From the NCBI RefSeq assembly GCF_963678635.1, contig NC_087068.1:7223907-7287906 (forward strand): 64,000 nucleotides of DNA, written 5' to 3'. A program made the translations under genes and the position numbers. This DNA is from Symsagittifera roscoffensis. Taxonomy: Eukaryota; Xenacoelomorpha; Acoela; Convolutidae. Positions 57,401-64,000 of this stretch are shown in pieces (position 1 is the first letter of the stretch; each line of letters begins with the position of its first letter). A model generated the notes under the pieces. That model was given only the letters and a program-made list of their open reading frames with translations. It did not search any database and had not been told where the DNA came from.

Positions 57401-60400
57401 GCACGTGTTGGACATAAGTGGAAAGAAGACTCAGTTACGTGGGTTACTTGACACGGGAGCGGTCTTGAGTGTCATACCAATTGAGACTTGGGAGCGAATG
57501 GGCTTCAACAAAGATGATTTGATAGACTCGAGAATACGGCTGTCAGCTGCGAACAAAGGGGCCCTTCGGGTGCTAGGCAGGACGCCGATAATAGCCCTCA
57601 ATTTGGGAGAACGTAACCTGTGGATGAGCTTCATCGTGGTAGAAAACCTGGATGAATCTGACCAATTCATTTTGGGCAGAGACTTCATCAGGAATTTCGA
57701 CGTAACGATTGATCTAAATAATGCAATGTTCAGGATACGGAACCCGGATAGGAGGTACGCAATCAAACCGGTAAATTTGATAATGGCAAATGAAAACAAA
57801 GCACCGGTATTCTTGAGTAGGAGAGTGAGGCTAAAAGCTAATGAAGCAGCAATCGTGAGCTTGAGGATGAAAAACTACAATGAACTAAGTGACAATAAGC
57901 AAGTATGTATAGTTCCAAACCCTAATAGTCAAAGTGCTGCTGTTTTAGGAAGATCATTTTCGATAACGAAGAGTGGTCTCTGCGTCAGTGTCTTGTTGAA
58001 TACCCTTGACATACCGATCACGATACAGAGAGGGAGGAAACTGGGATATGCTTTGCCGGTTAAAACTCGATATGAAACGATTGAGAACTTAAAACAAAAT
58101 GAAGTTGTTGATTGTCCCAATCACAGGGATAAAATTTGTATCTTGAGACGATTGCAAAAAATTAAATATTCTTCAGGCCTAATTAAATCACTTAAGTCAG
58201 AAACGGACGATGGGCTGTCGAGCTGTTCAAACTTTCCAGAGCGACCCACACTAGATGAGATGCAGACAGATAAACCGGTTCTGCCGGAGATTGAACATTT
58301 GAGGGGCAAACTGAAAGATGAACAGCTCGAAGCCATCAAAGACGTACTAGAGGGGAACGAAGAAGTTTTCTCGAGGCATAAGGCGGATATCGGGTGTTGT
58401 AATTTTGTGGAGCATGAAATAGAACTTGAGGAAAACGCGGTACCGCACAGGGAGGGGGCGAGGCGTATGACCCCACACAAATCGGACGCGTGTAGAAAAG
58501 AAATCGAGACGTTACTAGAGTATGACATGATAGAACCATCCAAGTCACCGTGGGCGTGTGGAGTAGTGATGGCCAAAAAGAAAGGCGACCAGTTGAGGTT
58601 CTGTTGTGACTTTCGATACCTGAACTCCGTCACGGTGAAGGATGCCTATCCCATACCTAGAATTGATGAAAGCCTCTCGAAGTTAGGTGATGCAAAATTT
58701 TTTACGACTCTTGATTTAGGCTCGGCTTTTTGGCAGGTACCATTAAGGAAACAAGACAGGGACAAGACAGGGTTCGCCTGCGAGTTAGGTCTGTTTCAAT
58801 GGAAACGGATGCCGTTTGGACTCTGCAATGCCACAGCCACGTTTCAACGGCTGATGGCACACGCGCTGATAGGCGTGACGAAGAAGTACGGCAACCTGGT
58901 AATGTGCTACGTGGACGACGTGGTAATAGCAACGCCAACACTAGAAGACCACATTGAGAGACTTGATGAGGTGTTCGCGTGCATGAAAAGATCGGGGCTG
59001 AAGTGCAAACCATCAAAGTGTGAAATACTCAAGGACTCAATAAAATATTTGGGCAGGATGGTAGACAAGCACGGCATCAGACCTGACCCAGACGCCGTGG
59101 AAGCAGTCCTAACCTGGAAATCACCGAAGACAGAGCACCAGTTGATGAGCTTTCTGGGCTTCGCTAACTATTACAGGGAGTTCATCAAAGGCTACGCGGA
59201 CAAGGTATACCCGATGCAACAATTAATGAGACACAAGGGCAAGAAGTTCACGTGGAACAACGCAGCAGAAGAGTCATTCCAGAGAATAAAGAAAGAGCTA
59301 TGTGAGGCACCAGTACTGGGTATGCCGACTGAGAAGGGGATGTACGTGCTGGACACAGATGCGTCGGTAGTCGCGATTTCTGGGGTTCTCCATCAAGAAC
59401 AAGAATGGAATGGGAAGACAGTCTTGAGACCAATAGCATACGGGAGCAAAGTCCTAAGTGACACAGAAATGAAGTACGGAGCACCGAAAGCAGAGATGTT
59501 CGCAGTGGTCACCTTTGTCGAGAAATACAGAGCGTACCTAGGCAGTGAACCTTTCAAACTGCGAGTAGATAACCGAGCATTAAGCTGGCTGAAAACGTAC
59601 TCAATGGACCAGAGCTACATTGGGAGATGGATAGTTCGCTTGGACGGATACAACATGATAATTGAACATAGAACGCGAGACAAACATCAAAATGCCGACA
59701 GCTTGAGCAAGAAGACGGAGTTCTACGAGAGACAAGAACAAAGAGAGGCGGACAGACCTGAGATCAAAGATGGTTTCTCCTTTATGGACAAAGAAACATA
59801 CGACAGTCTTCCACTCACGAGATGGCTGGACAAATCAGGTAAACCGATTGAAGATCATCCCGAATTGCCAAAAGAGTCTCTTGAAAAGACCATCTTGAAG
59901 AAAAGCAGAGGGATTCCGGTAGGAATAATGCTCAAGTCCAAAATCGTGAGGGAAACACTCAAGGCAAAAGGTCACGATCTCACCCAGGTAGAGGAGGGAA
60001 CGGTCCAAATAGATGAAGACTTAATGAGGTTGCTTGAGAAACTATCGGATGACAAACCCGTGATCCAAGGGAAAAGTCAGGAGGCACCGGAACTAACCAT
60101 ACTTCGGAGAGAAAAAACAGTGAACAATACTGACGTCTCAAAAGGAATCACCACTGATAGCAAGGAAGTTGTGCGATCACTAGTTGAGAAAATCCCCGAA
60201 AAAATTCTGGAGCAAACAAAAGTCAGGGATAAGAAAGTGACATTCAGAGAAGAAATTGAACACCTGGGATTAGATCAAGAGTCCGGGGAGTGGTCCAGAT
60301 TCATGAAAGAAGACGAAACCGGAGAAGGAAAATTGTCCGGGGAGCGTAAAGAATGGGATGAAGACTCGGACGAGAGCAGTGAGGATCAAGACAGTCTATG

Positions 60401-63290
60401 CATGATACTGGCGGAAGAGAAGATGAGACAGCACGACAGGGAATTACAGACAGATCCATCTTCAGGAACGTACAATCTGGAAATGCAAGAGGTACGAGGT
60501 GGAACAGAGCTCGAGAAAATAGCAGTTTCAAGAAAGCCTCTTAGGGAACTATCGTGCAACTCAAACGTCAGAACGAATCTGGTACCAGAGGACGACATGA
60601 AGATCATGAAAAGGATAATATGTGTGAAACTGAGCGATGACATCCACAATCCTGGTGAGATGAATGGACAGATCATGGCGTTAAAGGAGCACGTTAAGGC
60701 GAGATATAGACTGTCTGACCTAATAAGGGCCCAGAAGAATGACAAAATGACAAGTAACCTCTCCAAATGGATCCATTCTGGAGTCAAGGAGAAGGGGGAA
60801 CTTGAGGAAGACAGCTACAAGATCTTGAGCCAGTTCTACAAAGAAAAGAGAGACTTACTTTACCACACAGCGGAAGGGGTGGTAGCGTGCAAGAGAAGAG
60901 ATGAGGAAAAGATATTACACAAACACAACCTCATCATACTACCACAACTGTACCAAACGGAAGTGCTCTTCAGATCACACGACCAAATGGGCCATCAGGG
61001 GATAGATAAAGTACAACAAAGGATACTTCACAGGTTTGACTGGCCGGGAATGAGAAAAGCTTGCGAGAGATGGGTGAATGCCTGCCTAGCATGCCTTCAA
61101 GTAAAAGACCCAAGGAAGATGAAGTTTCCCCTCAAGTCTGTCGAGAGTTCGGAATTCAATGAAGTGGTGCAGATAGACCATCAGAAAATCTGCATGACGG
61201 AATCGGGTTATAACCAAATACTAGTTATAATAGATCACTTCACCAAGTTGGCGGAAGCAGTTCCGTGCCAGACAGCCTCAGCAGAGGAAACATGTGATCA
61301 CCTGATAACGCATTGGATATCGCGGTATGGTTGCCCAATGACTTTCCAGTCAGACAACGGCAAGGCTTTTGTGGGGGACTTAACAAAAGAATTGATGAAG
61401 AGGTCACACATTGCTCAAGCACACTCGACGACCTATCATCCACAGACCAATGGGTTGGTAGAAAGACAGAACAGGACACTAGTCAACATGCTCAGGGTGT
61501 ACTGCTCAAGGTACATGACGGACTGGGACAAATACCTGCCACAGGTAGTAGGAGCCTACAATAGTACCCAGCACTCTACAACGGGTATCAGCCCTTTCAT
61601 GATGTTGACGGGCAGGGAAAGGGCAATGCCTCTGACATTCTTCTATCCGGAGTACGAGGGGAAGAGGACGTCGCCTCAAGCATACGTGAAGGAAGCGATC
61701 AAAAGACAACAAGAGCTGAACGAGCTATGTCGGAGAAACACGGCACAAGCGCAAACGAGGCAACGCAAGAAATATGACGAAAAGATACTGAGAGCAAAGC
61801 CATACGAAGTGGGCCAATACGTGTGGGTCTTTCAAAACGTCATACCGCCCAAGGGAACAAAGAAACTACTCAAGAAATGGAGAGGACCGTTCATGATTAC
61901 GGAAGTACATCAACAAGGAAGGTTCTATCGCTTGAGTACAGGGCGAGCAGCACATTACGAAAATCTGAAACCTCACGTTCCGTCCCCGGAGGATTGGTGC
62001 CTGCCGAAAGACATGGAGGGTCTTGACTACCTGGTGGTGGAACCAGCGTGCGAAGTGAATGAGAAAGGCACCAGAGAGAAAAATGATGGTAATGAGAACT
62101 TGAGTTTGGACGACAACGAAAAGATAGAAGTGGAGTCGGATGCAGGTTCATTTGTAGAAGAAGACTGGAACGACCCAGAGCAAAACGAGGTACCGAAGTG
62201 GATGGAACCGGATCGACCAACACCACCGGAAACCAGGACGGGCAATCGTAAACGCACAGGCATGAGGTACAATAGGTACGGGGATGACTTCTTGATCGAT
62301 AAGATACAGCCAGAAAAGTTAAGCGAGGAACTACTAGGCGTAGGCGAACTGGAAGCTGGAGAGGAATGGCAGGTCATTGACGATGGTGGACATTATCCGC
62401 AGGATGATTACTCGACGCCAGAAGTGGAGACGGATCTCGAGCAGGGTGAAATAGAAAGGAGGGAGAATACGAACTTGAGGATTCTAGAGTGGATGCGTGA
62501 TGTCAAAGACGAGGGTCACGAAGGACAAAGCATGCAGCAAGTCGATGTATCAGCAGCAAAGTACATGAAGACAGCGGAGCCTCTTTTCGGATGGACAGCA
62601 ACAGACAGGCCACTGGACATCCCTAAAGACAATTCAGACCCGACTACATCGACGGGGACGTCGATAAATATTTTTGTCCGGGGAGTGGGGGTAGGACTTA
62701 CCCACACCGAAAATTCGATGATAAAGAAGCTCAAGGAAGTGAGGGAAACAAGCGGATTGGAACTGGAGGAAGAAGAACCAGAGCCTACCATAGGAAGGAA
62801 TTTCAAAACGAAATTCGAAATACCCAATGAATACTCAGAGAACATCATGATAACGGATAGCGACTTCATCCTGTCAAACAGGACCAGCGCGATCTGCATC
62901 ACGGCGGACATGAGTTTCAAATCAAGATTGGAGGCTGACTTCAAAAGAGAATACCAGAACGTAGAGTTTCTGTTCAGACAGAGGCCAGGATTGGGAGGCA
63001 TGGCGGCGCTTCCACCGTCAGTGGCACAAGTCCCGGGCAAATACCTCTGCTTCCTAGTAACGAGAGTCAACGACAGGAACACAATTGATCCCGAACACGT
63101 GATATTGGCTCTGACAAGACTACGCGACTTCATGATTGAAAGAGGAATATTGGAGGTCTCGGTGCCGGTGTACGACCCAAACAGGGGCAAACTGAGCTCG
63201 AGGGAATTGTACGCCATTCTTCATGTGGTCTTTGCAGAAACGGAGATAGTGGTGCATCTTCACAAGAAGTACTACTTGAGCATCGCCTGA
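54489..63290 (+). CDS. gag-pol: Ty3/gypsy Gag-Pol polyprotein, 2933 residues, intact, with C-terminal macro-like domain
   Basis: One uninterrupted frame from ATG 54489 to TGA 63288. The N-terminal Gag is acidic with a coiled coil (about 190-300). Two CCHC zinc knuckles lie at about 628-641 and 680-693. Protease LLDTGA is at about 985-990. RT has YVDD at 1474-1477. RNase H starts at DTDAS (about 1622). An acidic spacer of about 300 residues separates it from integrase, which has an HHCC zinc-binding site, D2230, D2289 and E2325 (DD35E), then a GPY/F module (KWRGPFMITEV). A YNRYGDDF tail leads into a low-complexity region. The last about 150 residues (from about 2785) resemble a macro domain. 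Most Ty3/gypsy Gag-Pols are about half this length. All catalytic residues are present, so the copy is young. The GC-richer composition contrasts with the host. Gag and Pol share a frame, so no frameshift is needed between them. Confidence 0.95.
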   Translation: MRRSRVPVAEKRSTEAKYNSSLSKATPMGPKITKKNFSVNMVSTRSTAENRAKEGTEGERVEPTIEIDLETPDQSVDETGKMATESTPMPNTEEPNQKPIEFSPIDDAEDAIGNTEETVKEDSQVKRTSFTEKLGIMFGIKTKENVTEEPKAERARTFGTVSTKATETGQNEEQAKAEAMAEEKPTVGHEETTIELGDLLAKLNQIDKRLKNSEEDREVIKKEIRYNKHEYLDSYFNLAKATEERLKEMSDKVEATNEEREKNIKTDMQQLKNRYDDVNSQLGSLERRMDTMSKSQAESSCAIQAKLDAILRGSTPQERPAADRTQGTRVDFVEPQRNKRQSTPLPIPRDAISIAPTAAKTIMKSGTSNTTTGPGDSTANSNSGPDAMTWASTWEMMNRTLEAFATRNTDSSDRREGKSRKTFKKPKEFKDDSDGCIDTWVEVMRLHLEQDNLSDERQACTAILSNLEGTALKCVVAKKEEERDTADKIFEILLNRFGSGMKGHQAMMRFEKRRQRDDESIDRFLDDLESLRRRSDPEESTNRRNFSIASKFIDGVKSDDLRTMLATYYTLSKDSAPTPEEMRQKSREYMLMKPKKYSYSENRNTQGGSQPQRSSWYKPRDDMDKRRSCANCGSADHHVADCTTYKQGMKSLGYAPDEEDMSQMEEHEYYNGLIIKIGARCFFCNQEGHFRMDCPLFWEAVKDQNHPKHKLALAAVQNQRNRQNEFESRNLGAPNTELPTKTVKAVTHVSGALESAAGSSLEINYERAATEAIAKVKQDLAPKEIEQRLKLEIERQNFNEALTGTNVEPEARTGSTKNGNCNTVKMVTGKPFGISKIGARIMSIITVGGHEVTRKLSEPSDQTLMHIDVYADYLSGISPRTTSRALRALLTRGGSKSVRVDNRYTEAYGPHEVMLNIDGINIYTKTMITCDEDLIGQIYVGKEELKVRSIGHCAMLEEDAMHIGTEADVTGHVLDISGKKTQLRGLLDTGAVLSVIPIETWERMGFNKDDLIDSRIRLSAANKGALRVLGRTPIIALNLGERNLWMSFIVVENLDESDQFILGRDFIRNFDVTIDLNNAMFRIRNPDRRYAIKPVNLIMANENKAPVFLSRRVRLKANEAAIVSLRMKNYNELSDNKQVCIVPNPNSQSAAVLGRSFSITKSGLCVSVLLNTLDIPITIQRGRKLGYALPVKTRYETIENLKQNEVVDCPNHRDKICILRRLQKIKYSSGLIKSLKSETDDGLSSCSNFPERPTLDEMQTDKPVLPEIEHLRGKLKDEQLEAIKDVLEGNEEVFSRHKADIGCCNFVEHEIELEENAVPHREGARRMTPHKSDACRKEIETLLEYDMIEPSKSPWACGVVMAKKKGDQLRFCCDFRYLNSVTVKDAYPIPRIDESLSKLGDAKFFTTLDLGSAFWQVPLRKQDRDKTGFACELGLFQWKRMPFGLCNATATFQRLMAHALIGVTKKYGNLVMCYVDDVVIATPTLEDHIERLDEVFACMKRSGLKCKPSKCEILKDSIKYLGRMVDKHGIRPDPDAVEAVLTWKSPKTEHQLMSFLGFANYYREFIKGYADKVYPMQQLMRHKGKKFTWNNAAEESFQRIKKELCEAPVLGMPTEKGMYVLDTDASVVAISGVLHQEQEWNGKTVLRPIAYGSKVLSDTEMKYGAPKAEMFAVVTFVEKYRAYLGSEPFKLRVDNRALSWLKTYSMDQSYIGRWIVRLDGYNMIIEHRTRDKHQNADSLSKKTEFYERQEQREADRPEIKDGFSFMDKETYDSLPLTRWLDKSGKPIEDHPELPKESLEKTILKKSRGIPVGIMLKSKIVRETLKAKGHDLTQVEEGTVQIDEDLMRLLEKLSDDKPVIQGKSQEAPELTILRREKTVNNTDVSKGITTDSKEVVRSLVEKIPEKILEQTKVRDKKVTFREEIEHLGLDQESGEWSRFMKEDETGEGKLSGERKEWDEDSDESSEDQDSLCMILAEEKMRQHDRELQTDPSSGTYNLEMQEVRGGTELEKIAVSRKPLRELSCNSNVRTNLVPEDDMKIMKRIICVKLSDDIHNPGEMNGQIMALKEHVKARYRLSDLIRAQKNDKMTSNLSKWIHSGVKEKGELEEDSYKILSQFYKEKRDLLYHTAEGVVACKRRDEEKILHKHNLIILPQLYQTEVLFRSHDQMGHQGIDKVQQRILHRFDWPGMRKACERWVNACLACLQVKDPRKMKFPLKSVESSEFNEVVQIDHQKICMTESGYNQILVIIDHFTKLAEAVPCQTASAEETCDHLITHWISRYGCPMTFQSDNGKAFVGDLTKELMKRSHIAQAHSTTYHPQTNGLVERQNRTLVNMLRVYCSRYMTDWDKYLPQVVGAYNSTQHSTTGISPFMMLTGRERAMPLTFFYPEYEGKRTSPQAYVKEAIKRQQELNELCRRNTAQAQTRQRKKYDEKILRAKPYEVGQYVWVFQNVIPPKGTKKLLKKWRGPFMITEVHQQGRFYRLSTGRAAHYENLKPHVPSPEDWCLPKDMEGLDYLVVEPACEVNEKGTREKNDGNENLSLDDNEKIEVESDAGSFVEEDWNDPEQNEVPKWMEPDRPTPPETRTGNRKRTGMRYNRYGDDFLIDKIQPEKLSEELLGVGELEAGEEWQVIDDGGHYPQDDYSTPEVETDLEQGEIERRENTNLRILEWMRDVKDEGHEGQSMQQVDVSAAKYMKTAEPLFGWTATDRPLDIPKDNSDPTTSTGTSINIFVRGVGVGLTHTENSMIKKLKEVRETSGLELEEEEPEPTIGRNFKTKFEIPNEYSENIMITDSDFILSNRTSAICITADMSFKSRLEADFKREYQNVEFLFRQRPGLGGMAALPPSVAQVPGKYLCFLVTRVNDRNTIDPEHVILALTRLRDFMIERGILEVSVPVYDPNRGKLSSRELYAILHVVFAETEIVVHLHKKYYLSIA
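62842..63287 (+). other. macro (ADP-ribose-binding)-like domain coding segment at the Gag-Pol C-terminus
   Basis: Seen in the sequence: MITDSDFILSNRTSAICITAD, then LEADFKREY, PGLGGMAALPP, KYLCFLVTR, SVPVYDPNRG, and a final EIVVHLHKKYYL. Order and spacing follow macro domains of the Poa1-like class: start strand with Asp, Gly-rich loop, LfTR strand, P-x-x-x-G loop, terminal beta strand. This assignment is from pattern memory only and needs a profile or structure check. Confidence 0.5.
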
Positions 63291-63764
63291 GTCAGGTACA
63301 CGGGAGCGTCGAGTCGGGTGTGAGGGAAGAATCTTGAGCTAGGTATTGGGGTACGAAACAGGTAAGGGATCTCATGGGTGATTGGCATGACAATTATCAT
63401 TTTAAATGAATGATGGTGCTAAAACATAAAATGTGTCTGCATGTTTTTTAGAAAATTCAAATTGAATCATTTTAGTAGGGTGAAAAGGGGAGGGTTTTTA
63501 ATCATAAAAGTAATGGGGCTTTCTGGTTAGGAACACAGCTCGTCGGTCTAAATATCGGGTGTTATTTTCAGATTGATTTGTTGATCTCAAATTGACTACT
63601 CATCTGTATTTAATCAAAAGAAGAGAACGACATCTCAAGAAAACTCAAGTTGCTCAGGTAAAACTCAAGTTGCTCAGGTAAAACTCAAGTTGCTCAGGTA
63701 AAACTCAAGTTGCTCAGGTAAAACTCAAGTACTAATACTCAAAGAGTCAATCGAAGTCACAGAA
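63291..63764 (+). other. post-pol spacer of element 2
   Basis: There is no ORF. It is AT-richer than pol and holds a 20-bp tandem repeat at 63641-63730 immediately before the next ATG. No clear polypurine tract was assigned. Confidence 0.5.
63641..63730 (+). repeat. 20-bp perfect tandem repeat, 4.5 copies
   Basis: aaactcaagttgctcaggta is repeated four times without change, then half a copy. Element 1 has two similar 'aaactcaagtttgtt' units after its own ORF (4580-4611), so ACTCAAGT repeats mark the 3' region of both elements. Confidence 0.97.
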
Positions 63765-64000
63765 ATGGCCGATCGATACTGGAAGTCCATGCCATCGGCT
63801 CTGAAAAAGCCCACACTTGACGAACTGTACAGACGGCTGAGAGATCTGGATTACACTCAAGTGAACGAGAGAATGGCAGTGATGCTGAACGCCATCCTAC
63901 AATTGGAGGATGAGGGCGAGTGTCGAGAGTCTGCGACGGAGGCGGTCTTGATGGTAGGCTACACCACTGAAGGGGTGTCCGATCAAGCACAGACCAGATG
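63765..64000 (+). CDS. unrecognised post-pol ORF, cut off by the window end
   Basis: The ATG at 63765 opens a frame that stays open for 78 codons to the end of the window. The peptide begins MADRYWKSMPSALKKPTLDE and is predicted helical and charged (ELYRRLRDLDY, NERMAVMLNAIL, LEDEGECRESATEAVLMV). It has no signal peptide at its start, so it does not look like an Env. Codon composition matches the Gag-Pol frame rather than the AT-rich host. It could be an accessory protein of element 2, expressed from a spliced or internal message, or part of an adjacent gene. The family is unknown. Confidence 0.55.
   Translation, partial: MADRYWKSMPSALKKPTLDELYRRLRDLDYTQVNERMAVMLNAILQLEDEGECRESATEAVLMVGYTTEGVSDQAQTR

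Larger units (their letters stand above)
54489..64000 (+). mobile_element. Ty3/gypsy LTR retrotransposon, near-complete (element 2)
   Basis: Gag-Pol is intact. The leader extends left, probably to about 51.7 kb, and the 3' LTR is beyond the window end. It is distinct from element 1: different protease motif, single Gag-Pol frame, different tail. Confidence 0.9.

Noticed and set aside
58702-59016. Minus-strand and alternative-frame open stretches inside the Gag-Pol gene
   Set aside because: They are shadows of a long, GC-richer coding frame with no own motifs.

Overview
This is a 64-kb stretch of an AT-rich, repeat-dense animal genome, probably an invertebrate. The evidence is spliced coding exons with large introns, a Tuba/DNMBP-type Cdc42 exchange factor (SH3-SH3-DH-BAR-SH3-SH3, a metazoan architecture), Ty3/gypsy LTR elements, an APE-type LINE, hAT-like MITEs with 8-bp target-site duplications, and tRNA-derived SINE-like heads. 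The species cannot be fixed from the sequence.

Layout. (1) 1-4.5 kb, + strand: the 3' part of a Ty3/gypsy element. Its pol frame is open from the window edge and is followed in the -1 frame by a basic tail ORF, with a canonical A AAA AAC slippery heptamer just before the pol stop. (2) 4.5-15.3 kb: no convincing host gene. It holds decayed coding fragments, a LINE copy on the minus strand (7.9-10 kb), a 32-bp tandem repeat, a hAT-like MITE, a satellite-like array with 18-bp perfect palindromes, and a long imperfect inverted repeat. (3) 15.4-28.7 kb, - strand: six phase-compatible exons of an unrecognised coiled-coil protein with a proven-looking start at 28713. Its 3' end was not found. Its introns carry a second MITE, a composite repeat, a 1.3-1.8 kb tandem duplication and a cluster of near-palindromic TTGCGGAWTCCGCAA motifs. 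(4) 28.8-33.3 kb: intergenic and repeat-rich. (5) 33.5-50.3 kb, - strand: a six-exon DNMBP (Tuba) orthologue, about 1338 residues, whose exon phases all agree. Two of its five introns appear to be GC-AG, and a MITE sits only 23 bp upstream of one 3' splice site. (6) 51.2-64 kb, + strand: a second, GC-richer Ty3/gypsy element. It has a long leader containing a 14-bp minisatellite, then one uninterrupted 2933-codon Gag-Pol frame with all catalytic motifs, ending in a C-terminal domain that looks like a macro (ADP-ribose-binding) fold. A further ORF begins downstream and runs off the window.

The two host genes are co-oriented, with DNMBP upstream. DNMBP is expected to act at membranes, coupling Cdc42 activation (DH) to membrane curvature (BAR) and to dynamin/actin partners (SH3s). 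The rest of the window is mostly transposable elements and their decay products. The most unusual items are the macro-like C-terminal domain of the intact retroelement and the frameshift signal at the 3' end of the other element's pol gene.
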